This document shows, one piece after another, positions 1 to 8,613 of a stretch of DNA of 64,000 bases; the first letter of the stretch is position 1; each line of letters starts with the position of its first letter. The translations under genes were made by a program, and so were the position numbers. A model generated the notes under the pieces. The model searched no databases and had not been told where the DNA came from. It saw only the letters and a program-made list of their open reading frames with translations. This stretch comes from Candidatus Kuenenia stuttgartensis (GTDB lineage Bacteria; Planctomycetota; Planctomycetia; Isosphaerales; Isosphaeraceae): positions 103,868 to 167,867 of the forward strand of contig CAMBEP010000002.1 in NCBI GenBank assembly GCA_945865635.1, in the 5' to 3' direction.

Positions 1-444
1 TTGACGGCCCCGCCTGATCCTGCTAAACCTCCGACCTCGACCGGCAAGGAGCCTGTAAACGTTTTTGTGCAGGGGTCGGATGCGCAAGGTACGGCCATCG
101 CCCGAGGCTCTCGCGGAGAATACCGGCTGACAGTCATTGGCAAGGTCAATGGCCAACCTATCGGCGAAGATTCAGCGCGATTTTTGGTCACCCAGGATGA
201 CAAAGAACTTGAATCGCCCACGGCCGACCCAAACCTACTTGCCTCGATTGCGACAACCACGGGTGGCAAAGTTCTCAAACCGGAAGAATTGATCAAAGAG
301 CTCAAGACGCTTGACCTGCGCCAGTTCCGCGAATTTGAGAGTCAGGAAGAATTCCGGCTCTGGGATAATTGGGTCATGCTTTTATTGTTTGTCTTTGTGA
401 TTTCTCTGGAATGGGTGATCCGCCGAAAGATGGGCATGGTTTAA
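1..444 (+). CDS. C-terminal part of a membrane-anchored hypothetical protein (truncated by window start)
   Basis: The reading frame is open from the first base and stops with TAA at 442-444, so the N-terminus lies outside the window. About 147 residues are visible. The early part is hydrophilic and beta-rich (residues 20-70), followed by a segment with the pattern TTGGKVL. A single transmembrane helix lies near residues 124-140 (WVMLLLFVFVISLEWVIRR), leaving a short basic cytoplasmic tail. This tail type, with a conserved WDNW before the last helix, recalls large planctomycete membrane proteins of the VWA or glutamine-amidotransferase-like class, but no VWA motif is visible here. That family assignment is inference. 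Confidence 0.6.
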   Translation: MTAPPDPAKPPTSTGKEPVNVFVQGSDAQGTAIARGSRGEYRLTVIGKVNGQPIGEDSARFLVTQDDKELESPTADPNLLASIATTTGGKVLKPEELIKELKTLDLRQFREFESQEEFRLWDNWVMLLLFVFVISLEWVIRRKMGMV

Positions 445-568
445 GCCTGGAGCAATCAATCCGAGAGTTAGGCTGGACCATCTTGCTGAAACTATCAAAG
501 AAGATGGTGGAACAAGGCCGACCATCTTCCATATATGTCATCGAGACACTCGGATTCGAATCAAAGCA

Positions 569-1036
569 TTATCTGAACGCGAATGGAACTGTGTAATCTT
601 TGCCCTCGATCGTGATCAGGATTTCCCCCTTGAGCTCGTCGAAATCAAAAGGGCCCGGCGCCGATGCAAATCGTTGTCCGACTGTGGGTTTACCACCCGT
701 TTTGGGCTTTGCCGAGAAGCTCACGGCTTGTGGCTCGGCATCGATTGGCAAGAGAAAATTGGCTTTGATGGAAGTGGCTGATTTCGGATTCGGCTTGGTT
801 GCCGTTTCATCAAGCAGATAAATGGCCACAACCACAGGCTGACCAGGCTTGGCCCGCTCAACAACCAGCTCGGCATGTCCCTGATTTTCGGGGATTGGAA
901 ACGCGATCCCGCCATTGAGGCCTGGCTTTGATTTGGCAACCTCTGTGACTTTCACGTTTGCGCTTCCACCACAACCTGCCATGAAAGGCAGAATCGACAG
1001 GCTGAGTAACAGAGAGGCCGCCATACGGTTGACCAT
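569..1036 (-). CDS. Small exported lipoprotein, function unknown
   Basis: A 155-residue protein with a classical lipoprotein signal: a short basic start, a hydrophobic core and the lipobox MAGC with the acceptor Cys at residue 22, followed by Gly-Gly. The mature part is predicted beta-rich, with several segments of the form ELVVERAKPGQPVVVAIYL and a closing ITIEGKDYTVPF strand, suggesting an immunoglobulin-like fold. Lipoproteins of this size with a Cys-Gly-Gly start are common in planctomycetes. I do not recognise a functional family. It stands alone, facing away from the upstream partial gene. Confidence 0.7.
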   Translation of the reverse strand: MVNRMAASLLLSLSILPFMAGCGGSANVKVTEVAKSKPGLNGGIAFPIPENQGHAELVVERAKPGQPVVVAIYLLDETATKPNPKSATSIKANFLLPIDAEPQAVSFSAKPKTGGKPTVGQRFASAPGPFDFDELKGEILITIEGKDYTVPFAFR

Positions 1037-1123
1037 TATTATCTCCGGTTTCTAAAGAGATGCGAAAAAACACCCGAATCGAGTATACGATACGGGTGCC
1101 TGGATTTGGAAAATCGAATTCCA

Positions 1124-2278
1124 TCAATAGCTGTCGCTACTGGTAACTTCGCCACCAGCGCGTGAGCCGAGTGCTCGCCAGACATTCACAGCGATGGAAT
1201 TTTTCGTAAATTTGACAGATCCATCCGCAAAAAGGCTATTCACACCACCGGGGTGTGTGCTTCGAGCCGAAATGATGGCATGCTCACCAGGAGCATCGAC
1301 TAGACTCGAACCAACTCCACAATCGACGCCGGTCCAGTTTGGCGGAGCCACGTGGTTGTAGAGGGTAGAGATATACCAGGCATATCCCCAACCATCCGAG
1401 AATTGCAATCCGAATCCGGGACTACCTACATAGCGGCCGTGCTGATAGAAATAAGCCGAGTTTGGAAACGACTTATTGCAATTGGCCATCATGGAGTTGG
1501 CGTCAATCACTGGATTGAACGTAATGGTATAGGACGGTCCTATGACACTATCGCTCGGCGATGGACCTGCAAACGAACCGGAGCCTTTGGTGCGTTCCGA
1601 GAACATCACGGTATTGCTCGATCCGTCAGTTGTGTTATGAATACCAATGCCAGGACCGTAGGTGAACATCCCATTATCTGTGCCGGACTTCTGCGTGTTG
1701 TCGCCGCGCAGGCCGCCACCAGCGTAAGGTGTGCTCCCACCAAAATTGGCTCGATAGTTGTTCTCTCCACCAGGCCCACCACCCGTGTTGAATGGGTCCG
1801 AAGGACACAAAAACGAGTTCGAAGTCAAGGTATAGGTCGTGTAATTCACCGAGATGATTGCACCCGTTGAGTCTTGCAATTGCCCAAGATTCACGCCCCC
1901 AAAATTCATGGCGTTATAGGCCGCCGACTGCTCCATGAAATTCAGGATATGGCAATGGACTGAATAATATCCAGACCAGTTTCCAGCAGCATTTGGAACG
2001 TTGGCTGTGCCATAACTGTTAAGTGTCAGCTTGGGTGCACCCGCAATCACAACGTCAGGAAACATTCTGCCTGGCGCGAAAGAATTGTGTGTCGAGTGAT
2101 AATTGTGCAGCGCCAAGCCGATTTGCTTCAGGTTATTCACACATTGGGCACGGCGAGCCGCCTCACGGGCCGACTGAACAGCCGGAAGCAACAACGAAAT
2201 CAACACTGCAATGATCGCAATTACGACCAGCAGCTCAATCAGGGTAAACGCCTTACGAACATAGAGAGACTTCTGCAT
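1124..2278 (-). CDS. DUF1559 domain protein with type IV pilin-like N-terminus
   Basis: The N-terminus carries a prepilin cleavage/methylation motif ([19 protein letters not shown]) directly followed by the family hallmark [11 protein letters not shown] and [14 protein letters not shown]. The C-terminal end has the usual [16 protein letters not shown] block of DUF1559 proteins. This family (SBP_bac_10) is strongly expanded in planctomycetes and is taken to be exported and assembled as pseudopilin-like surface protein; its exact role is unknown. I chose the ATG at 2276-2278, which places a short basic leader before the pilin motif. An upstream GTG at 2365 in the same frame would add an unlikely 29 residues. 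Length about 384 residues, normal for the family. Confidence 0.9.
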   Translation of the reverse strand: MQKSLYVRKAFTLIELLVVIAIIAVLISLLLPAVQSAREAARRAQCVNNLKQIGLALHNYHSTHNSFAPGRMFPDVVIAGAPKLTLNSYGTANVPNAAGNWSGYYSVHCHILNFMEQSAAYNAMNFGGVNLGQLQDSTGAIISVNYTTYTLTSNSFLCPSDPFNTGGGPGGENNYRANFGGSTPYAGGGLRGDNTQKSGTDNGMFTYGPGIGIHNTTDGSSNTVMFSERTKGSGSFAGPSPSDSVIGPSYTITFNPVIDANSMMANCNKSFPNSAYFYQHGRYVGSPGFGLQFSDGWGYAWYISTLYNHVAPPNWTGVDCGVGSSLVDAPGEHAIISARSTHPGGVNSLFADGSVKFTKNSIAVNVWRALGSRAGGEVTSSDSY

Positions 2279-2394
2279 GCATACGATCCATTCGTCATAG
2301 AGTGAGGCCAGAACTGGTGTTCCATCAACAGCCCATAGCGGTAATACATCTCCAGGCAGGTGCACGTAGCATCATTGTATACAGTGAGACCAAA

Positions 2395-2419
2395 CAATTC
2401 ATGAAGATTTCATGAATTG
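2395..2419. promoter_or_regulatory. Perfect 11-bp palindrome in a divergent intergenic region (candidate operator)
   Basis: CAATTCATGAA, a 3-base spacer (GAT), then TTCATGAATTG: two perfect 11-base arms. It sits in the roughly 325-base gap between the divergent DUF1559 and photolyase genes, about 120 bases upstream of the DUF1559 start. No T-run follows on either strand, so it is not a rho-independent terminator. A binding site for a dimeric regulator is the simplest reading. The rest of the gap holds no gene that I can support. Confidence 0.45.
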
Positions 2420-2604
2420 CACAACTGCCTTGAAAAATCATTGTGATCCACAAACATTATTTTAAAGCGAATTCTATACCAAACCGATTCCATGGGATGG
2501 CCGTTCTCTTTCTTTTTGACTTTTTTTGCCTATGCTGGTTTCAGATCCATCTCGCCTGGCATCTGCCAAGCCGCAGTTTCATACAGGTCCATCGAGCCAA
2601 TCAA

Positions 2605-4011
2605 GTGCAAGATTCCAACTCTTCCAGCGCGAATGATTCCCTACGCATCCGAGTGATGAACCCCCATCCGATTCAGCCCAACGGGAATTGCGTTCTCTAT
2701 TGGATGCAGCGAGCCCAAAGAGGTCGAGATAACGCTGCCCTGAATCACGCCATTGATCAGGCCAATCGACTGAATCTGCCAGTCCTTTGCCTGTTTGGGC
2801 TTTATGACAAATTCCCAGGGGCCGAGCGCCGCCACTTCCGATTCATGGTCCAAGGGCTCATTGATGTTGCAGACGATCTGGCCAAGAAAAACATCCCTTT
2901 CATCGTACGAATCGGATCGCCCACTCACGTCGTCAGCCAAATCTTTGCCGAAACCCGACCAGCACTCTTGGTGAGTGATGAAAACCCCCTAAAAGGGCCA
3001 AGGTTATGGCGAGAGTCACTGGCCAGCACCTTGGAGATCGCCTTTCACCTGGTCGACGCCGATGTCGTCATCCCCTCCCGCCATTTTGTAAAAGACGAGT
3101 ACGCCGCCCGAACCATCCGGCCCAAAATTCACAAAGTTCTTTCCAGCTTTCTCAAACCCGTGCCAAATCCGACCGCAAACCATGCCTTTCTGGAAGGCAC
3201 CATTCCGCCTGGTGAGCCACTCGATGAATCCCATCTGATGAGCCTTCTGCATGTGGCAGGCGCATCCGAATTACCCGCCTATCAAGGCGGCTCAAAAGAG
3301 GCTCAAAGACGTCTTGATCGATTTATCCAGAAACGACTTGCAAACTATCATACAGAACGCAACGAACCCACCCCTTACATGACTAGCGAACTCTCGGCCC
3401 ACCTTCATTTTGGAAATATCGACCCGATCCATGTGGTCCTGAGTGTCCTGGCTAGTGGTGGCCCCCAGGAATCGGTCGATGCCTATGTTGAGGAGTTTAT
3501 TGTCAGGCGAGAACTGGCTATCAATTACTGCGTCTTTAACCCACATTATGACTCGCTTCTCGGATGCCCTGACTGGGCCTTGAAAACGCTTGCAAAACAT
3601 GCCTCGGATCCGCGCCAATACCATTACACTTTCGACCAACTGGAGCGAGCCGACTCCCATGACCCGCTCTGGAATGCATCCCAAAAGGAAATGGTCCTGA
3701 CTGGCCGAATGCACAACTACATGCGCATGTATTGGGCCAAGAAAATTCTGGAATGGACCCCCGATCCGGAAACTGCGTTTGAAACGACTCTGAAGCTCAA
3801 TGACCGATGGGAGATGGACGGCCGGGATGCCAACGGCTATACCGGAGTGGCCTGGGCCATCGGTGGCAAGCACGACCGCCCCTGGGGCGAACGTGCCATT
3901 TTTGGGATGGTGCGATTTATGAGCTACGAAAGCACTCGCAAGAAATTTGATTCTCAAGGATACATCGACTGGGTCAGACGACTCGAACTTGGCCAGATCA
4001 AGCGCGATTGA
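2605..4011 (+). CDS. Class II deoxyribodipyrimidine photolyase
   Basis: Light-driven repair of cyclobutane pyrimidine dimers using reduced FAD. Class II signatures are clear: the N-terminal CVLYWMQRAQRGRDNAAL segment, then FIVRRELAINYC in the middle and, near the C-terminus, MHNYMRMYWAKKILEW followed by DGRDANGYTGVAWAIGG and HDRPWGERAIFG. Together these form the FAD-binding helical domain typical of this class. From the GTG at 2605 the protein has about 468 residues, close to the family norm. The ATG at 2656 would cut off a conserved LRIRV strand just before the photolyase core, and the open frame further upstream (from 2443) is low-quality hydrophobic sequence. The start is therefore uncertain but the identity is not. 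Confidence 0.9.
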   Translation: MQDSNSSSANDSLRIRVMNPHPIQPNGNCVLYWMQRAQRGRDNAALNHAIDQANRLNLPVLCLFGLYDKFPGAERRHFRFMVQGLIDVADDLAKKNIPFIVRIGSPTHVVSQIFAETRPALLVSDENPLKGPRLWRESLASTLEIAFHLVDADVVIPSRHFVKDEYAARTIRPKIHKVLSSFLKPVPNPTANHAFLEGTIPPGEPLDESHLMSLLHVAGASELPAYQGGSKEAQRRLDRFIQKRLANYHTERNEPTPYMTSELSAHLHFGNIDPIHVVLSVLASGGPQESVDAYVEEFIVRRELAINYCVFNPHYDSLLGCPDWALKTLAKHASDPRQYHYTFDQLERADSHDPLWNASQKEMVLTGRMHNYMRMYWAKKILEWTPDPETAFETTLKLNDRWEMDGRDANGYTGVAWAIGGKHDRPWGERAIFGMVRFMSYESTRKKFDSQGYIDWVRRLELGQIKRD

Positions 4012-4042
4012 CGATCCCGGAACGGATCGGTCGGGGATCACT

Positions 4043-4591
4043 TCAACCGATCCCAAACGCATCAGCAACCCGATTGAAAAACGCAAACATGGCGATGATA
4101 TAAACCGCCTCAGAAATCTGCGGTTCGGTCCACCCCTGATCGCGAAGGGTCTGGGCATCCCCGGCAGTGATTTCTGCCGGTTTCAGAGTCAACTTATGGG
4201 CGTAAAGCAGCAGGGCCGCCTCAGGTGCGGCAGTCCGCGTCAGTGCGGCCTGGAGGTCGCCAGCTGCGAGGGAATCGACCAAGAGAGTGTCTTTTTCCTG
4301 CGACCGCAGGAATCTTGAATGGGAATCTGTTCAGTACCTGCAATGATTCAACGCAGAAACCAGAGTGGCCAGCATCTCTTTGATGCGATAACTCAGATGC
4401 CCATTGCGAAAATGCACCCGATAGGAAAATGCGACCACATCGCGGAAAAAGTCGGGGCGATCTCCAAAACACTTCAGGATGTCTGGGATTTCTTGACGGC
4501 CCGGATTCGCCCTGAACCACTCTTGATAGGCTTCCGCCGTATCACCGGTGGCCATCTGCTCTGAGATCAGTCGGATGAATGGCTCGGACAT
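4043..4591 (-). CDS. AhpD-like peroxidase-related enzyme, probable selenoprotein (TGA at 4331-4333 read as Sec)
   Basis: Two minus-strand open frames, 4591-4331 and 4282-4043, lie in the same frame and are separated by one TGA. Read through, they give a 182-residue protein matching the CMD/AhpD 'peroxidase-related enzyme' family in length and sequence. The N-terminal part contains RIKEMLATLVSALNHCRY, then TGA, then TDSHSRFLR, so the TGA falls where the family has the second Cys of its CxxC redox motif, followed by His. The motif becomes C84-R-Y-U87-T-D-S-H91. A perfect 7-bp hairpin with a GGTC loop lies 18 bases after the TGA, as expected for a bacterial SECIS. Downstream sequence (YAHKLTLKPAEIT, WTEPQISEAVYIIAMFAFFNRVADAFG) is well conserved family sequence, arguing against a pseudogene. 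Start ATG at 4589-4591 has a good AGGTGA upstream. The likely role is thiol/selenol peroxidase or disulfide redox chemistry; the substrate is unknown. Confidence 0.82.
4295..4333 (-). promoter_or_regulatory. Bacterial SECIS-like element with its UGA codon
   Basis: On the minus strand the TGA at 4333-4331 is followed by 18 bases, then the perfect inverted repeat TTCCTGC-GGTC-GCAGGAA (4312-4295). The apical loop starts 25 bases after the UGA, within the spacing known for bacterial SECIS elements. The loop GGUC matches the apical G-containing loop recognised by SelB in E. coli fdhF. The stem lies inside the reading frame, as in other bacterial selenoprotein mRNAs. Confidence 0.75.
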
Positions 4592-4936
4592 GAAAGGTCA
4601 CCTGAAAAAACCGGGGGCTTGCATTTGGTGATTGAAAAACCGCGATCAGCCATCATGTGAAGAGCTATGTAGTCATCACAACATAGAGGACATTGAGCGT
4701 CAATGGAGATTGGGGGGCATTCCAAACCTGGCTTGCAAAAGTATCTGGCTAGCAGGTCAAAAAACACACTGGGATCTAATCGTCAAAAAAAAATGCGCTC
4801 GCACGGAATTTTTTACTTAACATCACGCAATTATCCATGATAGGTTATCCGTAAGAAGGCGAAGACTTGAAAAAAGTTTTCGCTGCCCAAGCACCAAGCT
4901 TCCGTCATTCAGGCATTCCTTCCGGAGATTCTCACC
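4592..4936. other. Gap without a recognisable gene
   Basis: About 345 bases between the divergently oriented selenoprotein gene and the small membrane protein gene. It should contain both promoters. It is rich in A-tracts (for example near 4785-4800), and only short overlapping frames without conserved features are present. The end of the gap carries CCGGAGATTCTCACC just before the ATG at 4937, which gives a reasonable ribosome binding site. Confidence 0.5.
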
Positions 4937-5497
4937 ATGTGGCTAAAGTCGTCGTCGCACTATAAAGTACCGATTGCCTTGATCGTATTTTCTCTGGTTG
5001 CCATCGGTTTTCTCGGTTTTTCCCAAGCAGGCGACATCGGCGCCGAGACACTCATCAAGGCTGCTGGCATGCAAGCCCTGATACAATGGCCACTTGGCCT
5101 GCTGGCGATTTTCATTGCGGGCAAGTTTTTCGCATTCGACTTCGGAACCTTTGGAACCGTTTCACTTAAAGTCCTCTCAATTTCGCTTTTTGAAGAAGCG
5201 ATCATCATGGGCTTGGGCCTTCTGGCGGGCATTCCTCCAGCCACTTGGATCTCATCCGCGATTTCGTTCGTCATTTTCCTGTTCCTGATCATGATCCTTT
5301 TCGAGACCACAGGGGCAGAGACCTGGATTGTTGCAGGCGTCACACTGGCCTTGTCCTTCGGAATCACCCACTACACCCATCCGGATGCCCCTCGCCAGAT
5401 CAAAAAAACAGGCGGAGCACACCACGGTACATCACGCCAGGAGAAGGCCAGAGCCAAAGCCGCTGCATCAAAAGCTGGCACTGCAAAAGCCTCATAA
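4937..5497 (+). CDS. Small multi-pass inner membrane protein, function unknown
   Basis: A 186-residue protein with about five predicted transmembrane helices (approximately residues 11-29, 50-67, 80-99, 105-123 and 128-144), then a strongly basic Ala/Lys-rich C-terminal tail of some 40 residues (EKARAKAAASKAGTAKAS). The tail should lie in the cytoplasm. The acidic pair FEE inside the third helix is the only charged feature within the membrane. A GGAG sits upstream of the ATG. I do not recognise the family. It appears to be monocistronic, since the next gene starts about 140 bases later on the same strand with its own ribosome binding site. Confidence 0.75.
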   Translation: MWLKSSSHYKVPIALIVFSLVAIGFLGFSQAGDIGAETLIKAAGMQALIQWPLGLLAIFIAGKFFAFDFGTFGTVSLKVLSISLFEEAIIMGLGLLAGIPPATWISSAISFVIFLFLIMILFETTGAETWIVAGVTLALSFGITHYTHPDAPRQIKKTGGAHHGTSRQEKARAKAAASKAGTAKAS

Positions 5498-5635
5498 TAA
5501 AACTGTCTGGTTCACCTAGACAGAAGACTTCAAACCTGTATCCTTAATAAACAACCAATCTGCCCATGGATGGGCTCATTGAATTGTTTCGCCTTTCCAT
5601 AATTCAGCCGTTGATGCGGATTTGAGGCGAAAACG

Positions 5636-6496
5636 ATGACATTGGGAATGGAGTCCACGGTGTTTGATTCTAGCACATCCGCCTTGGTTGAATTTGATAT
5701 TCCCGTCGCCCCGACTTATCCATCCGTTCACCATATCCCACATCGTGTTTACATCAACCCAACCGCCAATACGAATCCAGTTGCGCATCGTGTGATCCTT
5801 CCCAGGCAGAGCAAGTCGCAGAAGGAGTCATCTCCCTCGCTTTTAAGCCCTATGGCCAATTTATCGATCACCTTTGCCGGGGTGATCATGTTGATCGTTC
5901 AGCTCATTCAATCCGTCGATCCCGTGGGAATCGACTTGGTGGAAGTCCTTGATACCATCATCTGCCTGACCCTGCTCGCTGACTTTATTTACGATTTCAT
6001 CTATTCAAACGATAAGAAAACCCTGCTTAAAAACCGCTGGTGGGAACCGCTTGCATCGATCCCGATCATTGATACCACCCAAAAAGCCATATTGGCTGTA
6101 CGCTTGCTGCGGATTCTCCGCCTGCTCAGAATTTTCCGGCTCCATCGCGAGTTTCGGCAATTCTTCAGCACGGGTTACGACTATCTCCTAAAGAACAGAA
6201 TTTTGGACCTTTCGAGCTTCGTGGGGCTCACCATCCTGACCGGTTCTATGGGTTTCTTCTATGCCGAACAGGGTGTGAACCCTGCGCTGCATACCTATAA
6301 AGACAGCGTCTGGTGGGCGATGGTGACCATCACCACCATTGGTTATGGCGATATCTATCCGATCACGACCGCTGGCCGGCTTGTTGCCATAGCCATGATG
6401 CTGGTCGGAATCGGTTGCCTGAGCCTTCTCACCGCATTGATTGCAAGCAACCTGCTCCGCGAAAACAAATGCAAGAATTGTGGCAGCGAGATTTAA
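5636..6496 (+). CDS. Voltage-gated-type potassium/ion channel
   Basis: A 286-residue six-helix channel. A hydrophobic domain starts at about residue 73. An S4-like helix (residues 153-176, AVRLLRILRLLRIFRLHREF) has Arg at every third or fourth position, and the pore loop carries the K+ selectivity filter TTIGYGD at 233-239, followed by the last helix. The first 70 residues are hydrophilic, with little similarity to channel cores. The C-terminus ends with CKNCGSEI, a CxxC pair that could bind metal. GAGG eight bases upstream supports the ATG at 5636. The predicted role is voltage-responsive K+ conductance across the inner membrane. Confidence in the channel fold is high; gating and selectivity are inferred from the motif. 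Confidence 0.88.
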   Translation: MTLGMESTVFDSSTSALVEFDIPVAPTYPSVHHIPHRVYINPTANTNPVAHRVILPRQSKSQKESSPSLLSPMANLSITFAGVIMLIVQLIQSVDPVGIDLVEVLDTIICLTLLADFIYDFIYSNDKKTLLKNRWWEPLASIPIIDTTQKAILAVRLLRILRLLRIFRLHREFRQFFSTGYDYLLKNRILDLSSFVGLTILTGSMGFFYAEQGVNPALHTYKDSVWWAMVTITTIGYGDIYPITTAGRLVAIAMMLVGIGCLSLLTALIASNLLRENKCKNCGSEI

Positions 6497-6554
6497 ACAG
6501 AAACTTGGGGGCGAGACTCAATCCCCACCCCACTCCTAAAAATCATTCTGACAA

Positions 6555-7310
6555 TCAATCGACACTTTCAAGCTGAAAAACGACTTTGACCTTCACACTC
6601 AGGGTCGATTCGCCACCTGCCACAGGCGCCGGGCCGGAATCGGCCATGGCTCGCATGGCACCACCAAAGACAGGCTGGGGATAGTGCCCCTCAGCACCTT
6701 GCTCTTCGATATGCAACACTTGACCCGGCTTTACTTTATCACCACTGCAATAAAGCATGGCCTTGCGTCTGGCATTGGCGATGGCTTCACCTCGAACCTT
6801 GTCCAGAAGTTCATCCGACTTATCCACTTCGAATGAGATCCCATAAACCTGATTCGCTCCATTTTGAATCAGCAGGTCCAGCATTGCACCCAGCTTGTCA
6901 ATCTTGCGCACTTTGACTTGCACTGTGTTGGAGACCTGATATCCGACCACTCGTGGTGTAAATTCGCCACGCACACCTGGCTGGTTCTGTGAATACTGAG
7001 GCTGAACCGAAAGATTGGATGTCCTGAGATCTTTCTCATCAACACCTTGGGCCTTGATCACTCCAAAAAGTGTATTCATGGCAGAACTGTTGTCTGCCAA
7101 AGCCTGTACCGCTGTGGTGGAACTGGAAATCACCCCCACATTGATATTGGCGATGTCGGGCTTGACCTTGAACTGGCCTGATCCTGTCACTGCAATTGTT
7201 CGTTTTTCCATCGCTGACCCGCCTTTGGGATCTTGAGAATAAGCGGATTGACTCGTAGAAAGGCTCAGGCCAATCAACATGGCAAGTTTCATTTTGCTTA
7301 GACTGATCAT
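6555..7310 (-). CDS. SIMPL-domain (DUF541) periplasmic protein
   Basis: A 251-residue exported protein with a cleavable signal peptide (core MLIGLSLSTSQSAYSQ) and a full SIMPL/DUF541 domain: TIAVTGSGQFKVKPDIANI at the start of the mature protein, LRTSNLSVQPQYS, a VGYQVSNTVQVKVRKIDKLG central block, and AIANARRKAML towards the end. Members of the family (such as E. coli YggE) are periplasmic or surface proteins linked to oxidative stress, with unclear biochemistry. The ATG at 7308-7310 is supported by AGGAAGG seven bases upstream. The gene is convergent with the channel gene. Confidence 0.9.
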   Translation of the reverse strand: MISLSKMKLAMLIGLSLSTSQSAYSQDPKGGSAMEKRTIAVTGSGQFKVKPDIANINVGVISSSTTAVQALADNSSAMNTLFGVIKAQGVDEKDLRTSNLSVQPQYSQNQPGVRGEFTPRVVGYQVSNTVQVKVRKIDKLGAMLDLLIQNGANQVYGISFEVDKSDELLDKVRGEAIANARRKAMLYCSGDKVKPGQVLHIEEQGAEGHYPQPVFGGAMRAMADSGPAPVAGGESTLSVKVKVVFQLESVD

Positions 7311-7521
7311 GAACAGACCTTCCTGAAAATGAGGAAATCGATTGTGCCCCAAGGCTGTCCAATCTTGGAGCAACCCTTTTTTTGGACGTCTCGCACCACC
7401 AAACCGTTCATCATTTTACTACGAACAGACTTAAAATGTGCGAATACAACGATCTTTTTTCTGATTTCCTTGACACCTGGCTCAAGATTCAAGCACTTCT
7501 TTCGCCCTGTGCCGCTATTTC

Positions 7522-8613
7522 TCAGTGGCCAGAGGCCAGCCTTGTGCGGAGCTTGTCGACGGCCACAGCGGTCACAATAATCAAGCCGATGAGAATATCT
7601 TGAGAAGCGTTAGGAATTCCGGCATGCACACAGCCACTTTTCAAAACTCGCATCACCAGAGCCCCCACCAGTGTTCCAAGAATCGCCCCCTCACCACCCG
7701 CCAGTGAGCCACCACCAATGACCACTGCGGCAATCACTTCGAGCTCGAGCCCGGATGCCACCACCGGATCCCCCGTCCCATTCATTTCAGCAAATTGCAT
7801 GACCCCAGCCATGCCTGTGAGCAAACCACAGAGAGTGTAAACCGAGATTTTAATCATTCCGACACGAAGCCCGCAAAGTCGGGCGGTGGCTTCATTGGAA
7901 CCGATTGCAACCACATACCGGCCCCAGATCGTTTTTCTCAATAAAATCCAGACAATCAAGGAAACCATCAAAAGCAGCCATACCGATGGCGGAACAACCA
8001 TCAGAATTTTGTTCAAGGGTACAGGCAGACTCAATGCAAACTTTTGCAAACCAGGCCCGGACTCAATCGACATCAATTCAGGCAACCACGATGGCTTGAG
8101 CTCTGTAGGGAAATACACAGCCGTATTTTTTGCGGCCAATTTTGCCCCTCCACGAAATATCTGCAATGCACCAAGTGTCACAATAAATGGCAACAAGCCA
8201 AGCCTGTCAATCGTCAGGCCATTTAAAAACCCGCACGCCGTACCGATCGCCAGCCCCGCAAAAACACATGCTGGCATGGCATATCCACCATCTCGCCCCA
8301 TCAGTGCCGTAACGACTGTCACCAAGGCCACCTGCGACCCTACCGAGAGATCAATCCCACCTGATATCACGACAAGTGTCATGCCCAAAGCCGACAACCC
8401 AACGATCACCGATTGAACAGCGATGGTGCGCAGGTTGAATTCCGTAAGAAATGTCCCTTCCGCGCGTGTCAGCCAGGCGAAAAGCAAGACGGTCAGAACC
8501 AGCCCTGCAAATGGCCCGCCCGATGAAAGCAGACTCAGGAGACTGGACGCCCATCGGCGGCGCAATGCGGCGGCAGGGGGCGTATCCGTGTCTGTTTTTG
8601 CAGGCAAATTCAT
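7522..8613 (-). CDS. ABC sugar importer permease (RbsC/BPD_transp_2 family)
   Basis: Permease of a carbohydrate-type ABC importer (CUT2 class). Features: about nine to ten hydrophobic helices, the family block SVIVGLSALGMTLVVISGGIDLSVG after the second helix, and a late VIAAVVIGGGSLAGGEGAILGTL segment that forms the conserved coupling/pore region. Length is 363 residues from the ATG at 8611-8613, which has a strong GAGGAAGG site and overlaps the stop of the ATPase gene by ATGA. It is the last gene of the minus-strand operon: binding protein, ATPase, permease. Substrate is not evident; a pentose, hexose or related polyol is typical of this class. Confidence 0.93.
   Translation of the reverse strand: MNLPAKTDTDTPPAAALRRRWASSLLSLLSSGGPFAGLVLTVLLFAWLTRAEGTFLTEFNLRTIAVQSVIVGLSALGMTLVVISGGIDLSVGSQVALVTVVTALMGRDGGYAMPACVFAGLAIGTACGFLNGLTIDRLGLLPFIVTLGALQIFRGGAKLAAKNTAVYFPTELKPSWLPELMSIESGPGLQKFALSLPVPLNKILMVVPPSVWLLLMVSLIVWILLRKTIWGRYVVAIGSNEATARLCGLRVGMIKISVYTLCGLLTGMAGVMQFAEMNGTGDPVVASGLELEVIAAVVIGGGSLAGGEGAILGTLVGALVMRVLKSGCVHAGIPNASQDILIGLIIVTAVAVDKLRTRLASGH

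Noticed and set aside
1352..1870. Long plus-strand frame opposite the DUF1559 gene
   Set aside because: It is the antisense shadow of a well-supported family protein and has no recognisable domain.
3292..4158. A 288-codon minus-strand frame opposite the photolyase
   Set aside because: Shadow of the photolyase gene; no domain and it runs into the selenoprotein gene.
4043..4282. A separate 79-residue gene and an upstream 86-residue gene
   Set aside because: They share one frame, are split by a single TGA at a conserved Cys position and are followed by a SECIS-like hairpin. One read-through selenoprotein explains both better than two fragments or a pseudogene.
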